Shown here: positions 19,001 through 27,409 of the stretch, one piece after another | Layout: each line of letters starts with the position of its first letter | How positions within the stretch are numbered: the first letter of the stretch is position 1 | NCBI RefSeq assembly: GCF_001442755.1 | Contig: NZ_CP006367.1 | Coordinates: 682,001 to 746,000, forward strand | DNA: 64,000 nucleotides | Direction of reading: 5' to 3' | From: Aureimonas sp. AU20 | GTDB taxonomy: Bacteria; Pseudomonadota; Alphaproteobacteria; Rhizobiales; Rhizobiaceae | Notes under the pieces: generated by a model | The model's input: only the letters and a program-made list of their open reading frames with translations | Databases searched by the model: none | What the model was told of the DNA's origin: nothing | Made by a program: the position numbers and the translations under genes

Positions 19001-19254
19001 ACGAGGAAGGCCCGGCGCCGGCCTCCGGCGGCGGCTCGGCTGGCGGCATGGAGGAAAGCGCCGATCTCTACGACCAGGCGGTGGCGATCGTCCTGCGCGA
19101 CGGCAAGGCCTCGACCTCCTACGTCCAACGCCGCCTCCAGATCGGCTACAACCGCGCCGCCTCGATCATCGAGCGCATGGAGCGCGAAGGCATCGTCGGC
19201 CCGGCCAACCACGCCGGCAAGCGCGAGATCCTGGTGCCGACCGACAACGCCTGA
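16006..19254 (+). CDS. ftsK: DNA translocase FtsK
   Basis: A septum-bound DNA pump that clears chromosome ends and activates dif recombination. It has 1082 residues. Four transmembrane helices lie within about residues 20-190. A long Ala/Pro/Glu/Arg-rich linker covers about 200-590. The RecA-like motor has Walker A GTTGSGKS at 734-741, Walker [13 protein letters not shown] and [13 protein letters not shown]. The gamma winged-helix DNA-reading domain occupies the last 65 residues. The ATG at 16006 gives MAMASID; the ATG at 16012 is equally possible and better spaced from AGGG. The linker is longer than in many homologues. Confidence 0.95.
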   Translation: MAMASIDARDEGTGRLGRPAQVLVGLALVATSIWLAVSFVSWTVDDPSLSYSNSNPVRNLAGASGAIVADLAMQLFGLGAVLLPLLLTARGLLLVMGRRVGRAGARAWWALAGMALASAALGCLQAPGGWPLPIGLGGVVGDLVLKIPAIVTGSYPEGSLGVVLAALFSLPAAWCVLNGAGLIARQADEFEAQAGGRHASGRDDEFEREGPLQLLAGAAGHWLYSARSALGRRVGDMAEARRRREDPFAHREWDRDAPLMPPAPEARLRDALRAVEEEERSPAAREPRVARVVQPPRFEEPVEFGEPVEYDPHEEEASFVPQPAARPAARAPAAGTRATPVAPPVVPAPETPARRTVDTSRATVRHGRSDWNGSYKMAQREAALAAAEAARTAQAAEPNGTAADAFETEAAYQEAARQLDEARLEEARYEDEAGYDDARYADDEAPFELETHPTFGDESRPTLEERIALEEDEDDFAVDADMRRQPEPEPEEQGGWRGFIANNIVAFPGLKRGGRAEPEPARAPAPQPRMTPQAPAAARPSAIDARPARVQMQPAAEMLSRQSSRARLAELGNPELNEEFILPPIELLAPPKPRGRDNSLTPEILQENARLLEGVLDDFGVKGEIIEVRPGPVVTLYELEPAPGIKSSRVIGLADDIARSMSAIAARVAVIPGKNAIGIELPNQRRETVYFREMIGSDTFAGSKAKLPLALGKTIGGEAVIADLAKMPHLLVAGTTGSGKSVSINTMILSLLYRMTPAECRMIMIDPKMLELSIYDGIPHLLAPVVTDPKKAVVALKWTVREMEDRYRKMSKLGVRNIDGFNARVATAIERGETISRTVQTGFDRETGEPIFESEQFDLAPLPYIVVIIDEMADLMMVAGKDIEGTVQRLAQMARAAGIHVIMATQRPSVDVITGTIKANFPTRISFQVTSKIDSRTILQEQGAEQLLGMGDMLFMAGGGRIQRVHGPFVGDDEVEEIVKHLKTQGVPEYLDAILEDEDEEGPAPASGGGSAGGMEESADLYDQAVAIVLRDGKASTSYVQRRLQIGYNRAASIIERMEREGIVGPANHAGKREILVPTDNA

Positions 19255-19303
19255 TCACGACGGCTCGCGCCCGGCAGGGACGCGCGCCTCGGGCGAGCAA
19301 CAT

Positions 19304-19342
19304 AAAGGCGGGCGCGAGCGATCGCGCCCGCCTTTGCGTTTG
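19304..19342 (+). terminator. Rho-independent terminator of ftsK
   Basis: A 14-bp perfect stem (19304-19317 with 19322-19335), a GCGA loop, and TTT inside and GCGTTT after the stem. Confidence 0.88.
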
Positions 19343-19413
19343 GGGCCTGCATGAGCCTTGCGTTGGGAAGATCGCTTCACCTCAACTGGGATTGGCGGGC
19401 GCATGATTGGTGA

Positions 19414-19716
19414 ATGCTCGAATCGCCATTGGATGTGGCCGTCTCACATTGGCTCTCGGTCGGGGAAGCATGTCAAACTGCAGCGATGAATAAGAAGCCG
19501 AGCCATCGTTTCGACGATCAACTTATACAAGAGCTCATGGCCAAGATGAGCGCGCTCCGTATGCGTTTCGATGAGGAGCGCAACGACCGAGCTCCTTTCG
19601 ACATGACGCTGAAATGCACACTTTGTTCGGACGGAGTTGTCACCGGATGGTATCGGGAGCCCCTCTACGGAGGAATGACCTGCAGCACGCCTGGATGCAT
19701 GAAGTTGCACTTCTAG
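19414..19716 (+). CDS. Hypothetical small Cys-rich protein, possible zinc ribbon
   Basis: A 100-residue ORF with no recognised family. The C-terminal half holds two cysteine pairs, CTLC and CSTPGC, separated by about 25 residues, and ends in KLHF. This is compatible with a small zinc-binding fold. A second possible start is Met25 (MNKKPSHRF, base 19486), where the charged, helix-like body begins; neither start has a strong RBS. The coding stretch is visibly richer in A/T than its neighbours and follows the ftsK terminator, which suggests a recent acquisition or lineage-specific gene. Confidence 0.5.
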   Translation: MLESPLDVAVSHWLSVGEACQTAAMNKKPSHRFDDQLIQELMAKMSALRMRFDEERNDRAPFDMTLKCTLCSDGVVTGWYREPLYGGMTCSTPGCMKLHF

Positions 19717-20000
19717 TCCCATGTGCCGGTCCGATCGCGTATATCTTTTGTGGACGAGTTTCATTCGCCGCGTGGGTTGAAAAGGACTGACCCCACCTCG
19801 ATCACATCGGCGGGGGCTCTCGCATTCGGGCTTGGCATCGCTCGCGTGGCGCGCCATCTCGGCTATCAGGAAACGAACGCGGCCATGCCGCATTGCCGCC
19901 AGAGCGACGCGCTAGGCTGAAACGATACGGATCGGCGAAGCGCGCGGGGGAGGGGCCTGTCCCTGCGGCGGCGCCCAAGGCCAAGGACAAGGAAACGGAC

Positions 20001-20669
20001 ATGACGACGAGCTTTCCCCGGACCGCCCCCCGGATCGCCAAAGCGGCGCTTGCCGCCACGCTGCTTCTCGGCGCGGTCCTCGCGCCGGCGCTGACGGCGG
20101 GACCGGCCATGGCGCAGGCGGCCGGGGCGGCGGCGACGGCGCAGCGCGTCGCCGACCATTTCTCCGCCGTGCGCTCGATGAAGGGCAATTTCGTGCAGTT
20201 CGACGCCGCCGGCAACCAGACCGAGGGCACGTTCTTCATGGAGCGCCCGGGCAAGATCCGCTTCGACTACACCGGCTCGCCGGTGCGGGTGATTTCGGAC
20301 GGCTCCCAGGTCGCGGTCAATAACCGCAAGCTCAACACCTGGGACCTCTATCCCCTGTCCAAGACGCCGCTGAAGCTTCTGCTCGACCAGCGCATCGACC
20401 TCTCGTCGGCCAATATCCAGAGCGTGAAGGAAGGGCCGGACCTCACCACGATCGTGATGGGCGACAAGTCGGTCTTCGGCAATTCGCGCATCACCATGAT
20501 GTTCGACCCCAACACCTACGACCTGCGCCAATGGACGATCCGCGACGCGCAGGGCAAGGACACGACCGTCATGGTCTACAATGTCGAGGACGGCGCCTCG
20601 GTGAACAACGACCTCTTCGCCATCCCCTATTCGCAGATCGCCACCGGCCAGACCGGCGGCAAGCGCTGA
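20001..20669 (+). CDS. lolA: Outer-membrane lipoprotein carrier protein LolA
   Basis: A periplasmic chaperone that ferries lipoproteins from LolCDE to the outer membrane. It has 222 residues. The signal peptide ends near AMAQA (about residue 38). The mature part shows the LolA pattern: VADHFSAVRSMKGNFVQ, GTFFMERPGKIRFDY, SDGSQVAVNN and YDLRQWTIRDAQG. ATG at 20001 with AAGGAAAC upstream. It lies apart from ftsK by about 750 bp, although ftsK-lolA adjacency is common; the orphan at 19414 sits between them. Confidence 0.92.
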   Translation: MTTSFPRTAPRIAKAALAATLLLGAVLAPALTAGPAMAQAAGAAATAQRVADHFSAVRSMKGNFVQFDAAGNQTEGTFFMERPGKIRFDYTGSPVRVISDGSQVAVNNRKLNTWDLYPLSKTPLKLLLDQRIDLSSANIQSVKEGPDLTTIVMGDKSVFGNSRITMMFDPNTYDLRQWTIRDAQGKDTTVMVYNVEDGASVNNDLFAIPYSQIATGQTGGKR

Positions 20670-20743
20670 GCCCAGGCGGGCGGGTCGGCCGTGCAACCGC
20701 GCGGCCTCGCCCGTCGTTGGGCGGGAAAACAGGGATGATCCCG

Positions 20744-20995
20744 ATGCGCGCGATCCTTATGCTCCTGCCCGCGCTTGTCATGGCCAGCTGCACCACGGTG
20801 ACGCCCGAGACGCGGCGAGCCGCCGACGAGGCGCGCTGCGCCGACTATGGCTTCCGGCGCGGCACGGACGGGTTCGCCGCCTGCCTCCAGCGGATCGACC
20901 TGTCACGCGAGGGCAACCGCCGCGCCCGCCTTTACGACGACCCGTTCTATGTCGGTGGCGTGGTGCCGGGCGGCGGCTATGGGCGGGTGTGGTGA
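20744..20995 (+). CDS. Small putative lipoprotein
   Basis: A protein of 83 residues. MRAILMLLPALVMASC looks like a lipoprotein signal with the lipid-anchored Cys at residue 16, although Met at the -3 position is unusual. The mature part is short, with Arg-rich segments and a Gly-rich end (VVPGGGYGRVW). ATG 20744 is preferred to ATG 20735 because AGGG lies at a suitable distance. It follows lolA by 75 bp on the same strand. Function unknown. Confidence 0.7.
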   Translation: MRAILMLLPALVMASCTTVTPETRRAADEARCADYGFRRGTDGFAACLQRIDLSREGNRRARLYDDPFYVGGVVPGGGYGRVW

Positions 20996-21005
20996 CACTC
21001 GAAGC

Positions 21006-21626
21006 TTAGGCCGAGCCGACCAATCCCGGCCTCTCCCGCTTGGCGAGGATGCGGTCGATCAGTCCCCATTCCAGCGCCTCCTCGGCCGAAAGGAAGCAGT
21101 CCCGGTCGAGCTTGCGCTCCACCTCCTCGTAGCTGCGCCCGCAATGCTCGGCATAGAGCCGCGTCATGCGATGCTTCACCTTCCGCGTTTCCTCGGCATG
21201 GATCAGGATGTCGGAGGCTTGGCCCTGGAAGCCACCGAGCGGCTGGTGGACATGAATGGAGCTGTTGGGCAGGGCGCAGCGCTCGCCGGCCTGACCCGCC
21301 ATCAGGAGGAAGGAACCCATGGAGCGCGCCGTGCCCATGCAGAGCGTGTGCACCGGGGCCTCGATGAACTGCATCGTGTCGTACATGGCGAGCCCGCTCG
21401 TCACCACACCGCCGGGCGAGTTGATGTAGAGATGGATGGGCTTTTTCGGATTCTCCGCTTCCAGGAGCAGAAGCTGCGCGCAGACCAGCGCCGAGACCTG
21501 GTCGTTCACCTCGCCGTTCAGGAAGATGACGCGCTCGCGCAGGAGCCGGGAGAAAATGTCGAAGGCCCGCTCGCCGCCGCGCGACTGTTCGACGACCATA
21601 GGGACGAGTTGCATCGCTTCGCGCAT
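21006..21626 (-). CDS. ClpP-family serine protease (paralogue type)
   Basis: A proteolytic subunit of a Clp-type chamber protease. It has 206 residues. The catalytic triad can be read: Ser102 in ARSMGS, His127 in HVHQPLGG and Asp176 in DRDCF. The segment around the serine (MGTARSMGS) departs from the usual GQAASMGA of the main ClpP. No clpX, tig or lon gene adjoins it, so this is probably a secondary ClpP, of which Rhizobiales often keep several. Start at 21626 with AAGGA upstream; the longer open frame overlaps the divergent GNAT gene. Confidence 0.9.
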   Translation of the reverse strand: MREAMQLVPMVVEQSRGGERAFDIFSRLLRERVIFLNGEVNDQVSALVCAQLLLLEAENPKKPIHLYINSPGGVVTSGLAMYDTMQFIEAPVHTLCMGTARSMGSFLLMAGQAGERCALPNSSIHVHQPLGGFQGQASDILIHAEETRKVKHRMTRLYAEHCGRSYEEVERKLDRDCFLSAEEALEWGLIDRILAKRERPGLVGSA

Positions 21627-21660
21627 CGGCGAATTCCTTGAGAATGGAGGGAAGGGAAAG

Positions 21661-22185
21661 GTGGCAGTGAACCGGAAAGACGATCCCGTGGCCCCCGAGG
21701 AGGTCACGCTATCGACGGTCGATGAGAGCCATTTCGAGCAGCTGCGCGAACTCTATGCCGTCACATGGCGCGCGACTTACGAGGATCTTGTCGGGTCTTC
21801 TGTCGTGTCGGACATGGTGGCGCAGCTTTCGGGGCCAGCCGTCGGTGGCATGGCGCCGGCAGGGGTTCAGGTCTTCGGCGCCTATTTGCCAAACGGCCGG
21901 TTGGTCGGCGCTTCGATCGTGCGTGAAGCGAAAGGCGTCGCTTACCTGTGGGGCATGTATGTTCTGCCGCCCTATCAGAGGTCCGGTGTCGGACGGCGCT
22001 TGATGACGGCCGCTACCGACTCGCTGACCACCGCGAAGGCGGTGGAAGTGCGAGTCCTGAAGAAGAGTCTCGGCGCGAGGTCCTTTTACGAGGCCCTGGG
22101 TTTCGTGGTGATCCGTGAAGAGGATGAGGAGATGTTTGCCGGTGTCGTCGAAAGGCTCCTCGTCATGGCATGCTCTCGAACGTGA
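21661..22185 (+). CDS. GNAT-family N-acetyltransferase
   Basis: A protein of 174 residues with the GNAT fold: N-terminal [19 protein letters not shown], then the acetyl-CoA loop [16 protein letters not shown] and the C-terminal [16 protein letters not shown]. Substrate unknown. GTG at 21661 follows GGAGG at about 10 bp; a GTG two codons later is also possible. Divergent from the clpP paralogue with only 34 bp between the starts. Confidence 0.85.
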   Translation: MAVNRKDDPVAPEEVTLSTVDESHFEQLRELYAVTWRATYEDLVGSSVVSDMVAQLSGPAVGGMAPAGVQVFGAYLPNGRLVGASIVREAKGVAYLWGMYVLPPYQRSGVGRRLMTAATDSLTTAKAVEVRVLKKSLGARSFYEALGFVVIREEDEEMFAGVVERLLVMACSRT

Positions 22186-22255
22186 AGGCCGTGGATCGGG
22201 GACGGGCCTTTCACGCCTTGGGAATAGACGTGACTTGCAGGCGAAAGAGTTGCAG

Positions 22256-22600
22256 CTAGGCCGCGCGGGCGCGCGGCGTCCGGTTGCCGTTGGCCGCCAT
22301 CAGGCAGCGCCCGCCTCCACTGAGTCGATGCAAAATGCGAAGCCGCGTGCCGCCCGAGGGCGTTTCGCAGATGCGGAAGGTCACCGAGCTTTCAAGGAAA
22401 GGCGGCGTGTCCTCGCGCAGGCGATAGCTGATTTCCCGGCCGGGAACGGCGGAGACCGGTTCCGGCTCGGCCAGGGCCGCGTCAGGCAGCCAGGCGTCGC
22501 GGAAGGCGGGGATGCTGAGCGCCCGCCAGAGCTTTTCCGGCGGCTCGTCGAACTCGTAGGCAAGGTCCAGCCCGGGCTCGGTGGTCGCGCTCTCGCTCAT
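22256..22600 (-). CDS. SRPBCC (AHSA1-like) domain protein
   Basis: A protein of 114 residues. The N-terminal segment YEFDEPPEKLWRALSIPAFRDAWLPD is the hallmark of AHSA1/START-like polyketide-cyclase folds that bind small hydrophobic ligands. It is somewhat shorter than the usual 140-160 residues; the C-terminal helix is reduced to a basic tail. ATGA overlap with the ArsR regulator upstream, the standard ArsR-SRPBCC operon. Substrate unknown. Confidence 0.85.
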   Translation of the reverse strand: MSESATTEPGLDLAYEFDEPPEKLWRALSIPAFRDAWLPDAALAEPEPVSAVPGREISYRLREDTPPFLESSVTFRICETPSGGTRLRILHRLSGGGRCLMAANGNRTPRARAA

Positions 22601-22911
22601 TGGTCCATGTCCCGCAGAAGGGTCTTGAGATCGTCCATGCGCGCCGGCCAGACGCGGCGGTACTTCGCCAGCCATTGCGCCACACAGCCAAGGCCCGCCG
22701 GGTCCACCTCGTAGCGCACGAACCGGCCCTCCCGCGTTTCGCTGACGAGGCCCGCCCCTTTCAGCACCGAGAGATGCTGCGACATGGCGGGCTGGCTGAT
22801 GCTCATGCCCTCGCGCAGGGCGCTGGCATGCGTGCCGCCGAGTGCCAGCTTCTCGAAGATCGCGCGGCGCGTCGGGTCGGCCAGGGCCTTGAAGATGTCG
22901 TCTTCCATCAT
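22597..22911 (-). CDS. ArsR-family winged-helix regulator
   Basis: A protein of 104 residues. The winged helix is clear: DPTRRAIFEKLA, SISQPAMSQHLSVLKGAGLV (recognition helix) and REGRFVRYEVDP. No metal-binding CVC box is present, as expected for the subgroup paired with SRPBCC proteins. Starts MM (22911) or M (22908). A perfect 8-bp inverted repeat lies just upstream, so autoregulation is likely. Confidence 0.92.
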   Translation of the reverse strand: MMEDDIFKALADPTRRAIFEKLALGGTHASALREGMSISQPAMSQHLSVLKGAGLVSETREGRFVRYEVDPAGLGCVAQWLAKYRRVWPARMDDLKTLLRDMDQ

Positions 22912-22917
22912 GCCGAT

Positions 22918-22937
22918 ACATAAGCATCGGCTTATGT
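22918..22937. promoter_or_regulatory. Palindromic operator of the ArsR-SRPBCC operon
   Basis: ACATAAGC-ATCG-GCTTATGT, two perfect 8-bp arms, ending 7-10 bp before the ArsR start codon. The A/T-rich form and position suit an ArsR dimer overlapping the promoter. Confidence 0.7.
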
Positions 22938-22988
22938 GATTCGCAAGTGGCGATTTCGCTGGGACTTCGATGGATCGACGGTGACGGG

Positions 22989-23873
22989 TCAGCCCTTGGC
23001 GAAGAAGCGCTCCAGCGCGGCCAGCGTCTCCTCAGGCGCTTCCTCCACCAGGAAATGGCCGGACTCGATGGCCTGACCCTCCACCTCGTCGGCCCAGCTC
23101 CGCCAGATGGCGAGCGGGTCGCCGTTCTTGGCGGGCGTGCCGTCGGTGCCCCAGAGGATCAGCGTCGGGCAGGCGAGGCGCCGGCCGGCCTCGCGGTCGG
23201 CCGCGTCGTCGGCGGGGTCGATCGTCGCGCCGGCGCGGTAGTCCTCGCAGGGGCCGTGCGCGCCGCCGGGCTGCGAGAAGCTCTTGCGGTATTCCGCCAG
23301 CGCTTCCGACGCGAAGGGCGCGGTGGATTTCGACTTGGTCCAGCTCGCCAGCGTGTGATCGAGATAGAAGACGGGGTCGCTGGCGATAAGTCGCTCGGGC
23401 ATCGGATTGGGCTGGGCGAGAAAGGCCCAATGATAGGACGACAGCATGCCACTCGCGTCGATGCGCTCCCACATTTCCAGCGTCGGCAGGATGTCGAGAA
23501 GCGCGAGGCGCCGCACGCGATCGGGATGGTCGAAGGCGAGGCGATAGGCAACGCGCGCGCCCCGGTCGTGGCCGGCGAGGTGAAAGCGCTCGTGCCCGAG
23601 CGCGCGCATCACGGCCACCATGTCGGCGCCCATGCGGCGCTTGGAATAGCCTTCGCCACCGGAGGATTCCGGCGCGCTCGAGCGCCCGTAGCCGCGAAGG
23701 TCTGGCACGATCACGGTGAAGCGCTCGGCCAGCCTTTCGGCGATCGGCGCCCACATGGCGCCGGTCTGGGGATAGCCGTGGAGGAGCAGAAGCGGCTCGC
23801 CCGAACCCTTGATCCGGCAGAAGATCGTCGCGCCCTCGCCGGGCACGTCGCGCGTCTCGAAGCCTTCGAACAT
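22989..23873 (-). CDS. Alpha/beta hydrolase, haloacetate (fluoroacetate) dehalogenase type
   Basis: A protein of 294 residues. The nucleophile is Asp103 in GHDRGAR, the aspartate form used by haloalkanoate dehalogenases and epoxide hydrolases. Features of fluoroacetate dehalogenase line up: carboxylate-binding Arg104 and Arg107, halide-pocket His148-Trp149 (SYHWAFL) and Tyr212 (CEDYRAG), Asp127 and His273 (SGHF) completing the triad. HGYPQT near residue 32 forms the oxyanion hole. Dehalogenation of haloacetate is inferred from these residues; some relatives are epoxide hydrolases. Confidence 0.82.
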   Translation of the reverse strand: MFEGFETRDVPGEGATIFCRIKGSGEPLLLLHGYPQTGAMWAPIAERLAERFTVIVPDLRGYGRSSAPESSGGEGYSKRRMGADMVAVMRALGHERFHLAGHDRGARVAYRLAFDHPDRVRRLALLDILPTLEMWERIDASGMLSSYHWAFLAQPNPMPERLIASDPVFYLDHTLASWTKSKSTAPFASEALAEYRKSFSQPGGAHGPCEDYRAGATIDPADDAADREAGRRLACPTLILWGTDGTPAKNGDPLAIWRSWADEVEGQAIESGHFLVEEAPEETLAALERFFAKG

Positions 23874-23993
23874 GCTTGGCCTTCCCCTCCGCCCACTTGC
23901 CGGGCTTCAACGCGTGAGATCGGCCATCCGTTGCCTTGCGAGCAGACGCCTTCTCCCTTACGCAGCCCTTGCCCCCGAATGCGAAAGCCGCCC

Positions 23994-24797
23994 ATGCCCT
24001 TCACCATCGCCACCTGGAACATCAATTCGGTGCGCCTGCGCCTGCCGATCGTGGAAGACTTCCTGCGCCGCGAGGCGCCGACCGTGCTCTGCCTGCAGGA
24101 GACGAAGTGCCCGAACGAGCTCTTCCCCGAAGAGGCGTTCCGCGCGCTCGGCTACGAGCACATCGCGCTGCATGGGCAGAAGGGCTATCACGGCGTCGCG
24201 ACGCTTTCGCGCCTGCCCTTCGACGACATCCTGCGCCAGGATTTCTGCGCGATCGGCGACGCGCGCCACCTCTCGGTGCGCCTCACGGCGCTGGGCGGCC
24301 CCTTGCGCATCCACAATCTCTACGTGCCGGCCGGCGGCGACGAGCCGGACCCGGCGATCAATCCGAAGTTCCGCCACAAGCTCGACTTCCTGGAAGAGAT
24401 GCGCCTGATGCGGGCCGACAGCGAGCCGGGCGTTGCCTCCATTCTGGTGGGCGATCTCAACATCGCTCCCTACGAGGAGGATGTCTGGAGCCACAAGCAG
24501 CTTCTCAAGGTCGTCTCGCACACGCCGATCGAGACCGAGGGGCTGATCCGCATTCTCGATGAGGGCAACTGGCGCGATCTCGTGCGCCATCACATCCCTC
24601 TGCCGCAGAAGCTCTACACGTGGTGGAGCTACCGCGCCAAGGATTGGGACGGCGCCGACAAGGGCCGCCGGCTCGACCATGTCTGGGGCTCGGACGGCCT
24701 GCCCGCCATGGTGCGGGACGTGCGCGTCCTGCGCGAGGCGCGCGGCTGGGACCGGCCGTCCGACCATGTGCCGGTGATCGTGTCGCTGGAGAAGTGA
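23994..24797 (+). CDS. xthA: Exodeoxyribonuclease III
   Basis: AP endonuclease and 3'-5' exonuclease of base-excision repair. It has 267 residues. Metal and catalytic motifs: TWNINSVRLRL, LQETK (metal Glu), VGDLNIAPYEEDVW, RRLDHVW and the C-terminal PSDHVPV catalytic His. The start at 23994 (MPFTIATWN) fits the family; an in-frame ATG five codons earlier is possible and neither has a good RBS. Confidence 0.96.
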   Translation: MPFTIATWNINSVRLRLPIVEDFLRREAPTVLCLQETKCPNELFPEEAFRALGYEHIALHGQKGYHGVATLSRLPFDDILRQDFCAIGDARHLSVRLTALGGPLRIHNLYVPAGGDEPDPAINPKFRHKLDFLEEMRLMRADSEPGVASILVGDLNIAPYEEDVWSHKQLLKVVSHTPIETEGLIRILDEGNWRDLVRHHIPLPQKLYTWWSYRAKDWDGADKGRRLDHVWGSDGLPAMVRDVRVLREARGWDRPSDHVPVIVSLEK

Positions 24798-24997
24798 TCG
24801 TTCCGCTGAGGGGGGGCGTCCCTTCAGCCTTTGGAACCGCTCCAGAACCTGTGGCCGGGTTGCATCGGCGCCGGCAAAGCTGCGTGCGAAGCCCAGCGTG
24901 GTTTTCCTGTCAGTGACCATGCCAACGCTCATGAACGCCCAGCCGCACCGGGCTTTTGGATGTCGTCCACAGGCCGGGAGCCAGATCGTCATTAAGT

Positions 24998-25012
24998 TGA
25001 CTCATATAGTCA
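24998..25012. promoter_or_regulatory. IRO (RirA-type) iron-responsive box
   Basis: TGACT-CATAT-AGTCA: a perfect inverted repeat that also fits the rhizobial IRO core TGA-N9-TCA. It lies in an A/T-rich patch 66 bp upstream of the siderophore receptor. RirA represses such genes when iron is sufficient in Rhizobium and Agrobacterium; control here is inferred. Confidence 0.7.
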
Positions 25013-25077
25013 TCTTTACATAGCAAGGTGGGGACGACCGGCGCGAGGGGCGCCGGCACAATTCCGGTTCGCCCGCC

Positions 25078-27237
25078 ATGCCTTCCAAGTTCCGTTCCCG
25101 GTTCGCCCGTGCCAGCAGCGCACTGACGCTCCTTCTCCTTATCGGTCCGGCCGGGGCACAGGAGATCCAGCTCGACACGGTGACGGTGGAAGGCTCGGGC
25201 GCCTCCGGCGAGGGGCTGACGGCGAAGGGGGGCGGCGTCGCCGGCGCCTCGGCGGGCGGTTTCCAGACGGAAGGCTATGTCGCCCGGACCACGCGCTCGG
25301 CCACCAAGACCGACACGCCGCTGGTGCGTGTGCCGCAGTCCGTTTCCGTGGTGACGGAAGAGCAGCTGGAGGACCGCAACCCGCAGACGCTGCAGGAGGC
25401 GGTGGGCTATACGCCGGGCGTGCGCATCGGCGCCTATGGGCTGGACCCGCGCTTCGACGCCTTCTTCATTCGGGGCCTGCCGGCCACCTATACCGGCATC
25501 TTCCGCGACGGGCTGCGCGAGTTCAACAACGGCTTCTCGACCTTCGACATCGAGCCCTACGGCCTGGAGGGGCTGTCGATCCTCAAAGGGCCGGCGGCCG
25601 GGCTCTACGGCTCGTCCAATGCCGGCGGCATCGTGGACCTGCGCTCCAAGCGGCCGACCGTGGCGGCGGCGCGCGAGATCGAGGCGCAGATCGGCTCCAA
25701 CAACCGCTACCAGCTGAACGGCGACGCCTCCGGCCCGCTCGGCGGCTCAACCGCCGCCTTCTACCGGATCACCGCGGTCGGGCGCGACGGCGACACCGAC
25801 TATCCCTTCGCCTCCGACGACCGGCTCACCGTTGCCCCGGCCTTCACCTGGACGCCGGACGGCGACACGTCGCTGACGATCCTGGGCGAGCTCCAGCGCT
25901 CGAAATCGGGCGGCACCTTCGCCTATGTCAACGAGAACAACCGCGTCACCGATGTGGCGGCGGGCGATCCGTCCTTCAACTATCTCGACCAGACGCAGGG
26001 GCGTATCGGCTTCGAGCTGGAGCAGAAGCTCGGCGAGGGTGTGACCTTCCGCCAGAAGGCGCGCTACCAGGCGCTCGACGTCTATGGCGAATATGCCTAT
26101 GCGATCGGCGCGCCGGTGGGCGACATCGTGCGGCGCGGCTCGGGCAACGTGAAGCAGACGCTGAAGGGCGCGGTGTCCGACACGCAGCTTCAGGTCGAGG
26201 CCGAGACCGGCCCCTTGAAGCACACGATTCTCGCTGGCGTCGACGCTTCCTACGCGCTCTACACCAATCGCGAAGGCTACGGCTCGGCCTCGTCGCTGCG
26301 CTTCTCCGCCCCGGTCTATGCGAGCCCGATCGCGACGCCCGCCTATTCCGTCGCCGCCGACCAGGAACAGGCGCAGGTCGGCCTCTATCTGCAGGACGAG
26401 ATCCGCTACGACCGGCTGACGCTGACGCTCGGCGGGCGGCACGACTGGGTGTGGACCGACACCGCCTCCGGCACGCCGGAGGCGCTGAGCGACGCGCCCG
26501 AGCAGCGCGACGCCCAATGGTCGGGCCGCGCCGGCCTGTCCTATCTCTTCGACAGCGGCATCGCGCCCTATGTCAGCTATTCCACCGCCTTCACGCCCAA
26601 TATCGGCACCAGCCGCACCGGCGCGGCCTTCGTGCCGACCGAGGCCGAGCAGGTCGAGGCCGGCGTCAAATACGCCATTCCCGGCTGGAGCACGCTCCTC
26701 ACCGCCGCCGTCTTCAACATCGACCAGAAGAACGGCGTGTTCTTCGACGTGAACCCGCTGACCGGCACCAACGAGCAGGTGCAGCGCGGCAAGCTGCGCT
26801 CGCGCGGCGTCGAGCTGGAAGGCACGGCGACGCTGCTCGACGGGCTCAACGTGACGCTCGCCTACGCCTATACCGATCTCGAAATCGTGGAAGGCACGGA
26901 GACCACCACCGGCAAGACGCTTTCCTCCACCCCGCGCCACACCGTCTCGCTCTGGGGCGACTACACCGTGCAGACCGGCGCGCTGCAAGGCCTCGGCTTC
27001 GGCGCCGGGCTTCGCTACCTGTCAAAGAGCTTCGGCGACGACGCCAACAGCTTCACCAACGACGCGCGCGTCTTCATCGACGCCACGGCCCATTACGACG
27101 TGCCCTCGGTCGAAGGCCTGCGGTTGCAGGTGAACGCCACCAATCTCTTCGACGAGGACACGCAGATCTGCTCCTCGGGCTTCTGCTACAAGGAGCCCGA
27201 GCGCAACGTCATCGGCTCCGTGCGCTACCGGTTCTAG
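25078..27237 (+). CDS. TonB-dependent siderophore receptor (FhuA/FoxA-like)
   Basis: An outer-membrane receptor for a ferric siderophore. It has 719 residues. The signal peptide ends near GPAGAQE (about residue 28), followed by a TonB box-like DTVTVEG. The plug domain reads TPLVRVPQSVSVVTEEQLEDRNPQTLQEA, GVRIGAYGLDPRFDAFFIRG, LYGSSNAGGIVDL. The 22-strand barrel ends in Phe (VRYRF). The family covers ferrichrome and hydroxamate receptors; the ligand is not readable. No ABC transporter or ferric reductase gene is adjacent. Preceded by the IRO box and followed by a terminator. Confidence 0.94.
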   Translation: MPSKFRSRFARASSALTLLLLIGPAGAQEIQLDTVTVEGSGASGEGLTAKGGGVAGASAGGFQTEGYVARTTRSATKTDTPLVRVPQSVSVVTEEQLEDRNPQTLQEAVGYTPGVRIGAYGLDPRFDAFFIRGLPATYTGIFRDGLREFNNGFSTFDIEPYGLEGLSILKGPAAGLYGSSNAGGIVDLRSKRPTVAAAREIEAQIGSNNRYQLNGDASGPLGGSTAAFYRITAVGRDGDTDYPFASDDRLTVAPAFTWTPDGDTSLTILGELQRSKSGGTFAYVNENNRVTDVAAGDPSFNYLDQTQGRIGFELEQKLGEGVTFRQKARYQALDVYGEYAYAIGAPVGDIVRRGSGNVKQTLKGAVSDTQLQVEAETGPLKHTILAGVDASYALYTNREGYGSASSLRFSAPVYASPIATPAYSVAADQEQAQVGLYLQDEIRYDRLTLTLGGRHDWVWTDTASGTPEALSDAPEQRDAQWSGRAGLSYLFDSGIAPYVSYSTAFTPNIGTSRTGAAFVPTEAEQVEAGVKYAIPGWSTLLTAAVFNIDQKNGVFFDVNPLTGTNEQVQRGKLRSRGVELEGTATLLDGLNVTLAYAYTDLEIVEGTETTTGKTLSSTPRHTVSLWGDYTVQTGALQGLGFGAGLRYLSKSFGDDANSFTNDARVFIDATAHYDVPSVEGLRLQVNATNLFDEDTQICSSGFCYKEPERNVIGSVRYRF

Positions 27238-27280
27238 CCTCGCCTTTTCCGCCCGGGGCATCTCCAGCCGGGCGGACCTG

Positions 27281-27320
27281 CGAAGGCGCCGGGCCACCCG
27301 CCCGGCGCCTTCGTCGTTTG
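27281..27320 (+). terminator. Terminator after the siderophore receptor
   Basis: A 13-bp perfect stem (27281-27293 with 27301-27313), a 7-base loop, then TCGTTTG. Confidence 0.8.
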
Positions 27321-27409
27321 CCGGGCAAGGCTCGGCTTGGCGGCGGAAAAACGGGTGGCGGCGGCGGGGCGGCGGGTTCAGGATGGCCCTTCGAGAAGGA
27401 AGCCGCGCC

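Noticed and set aside
19770..19800. Possible insertion-sequence end (GTTGAAAAGGACTGACCCC in a small stem)
   Set aside because: It reminded me of IS ends, but there is no transposase fragment, no second end and no target duplication nearby.
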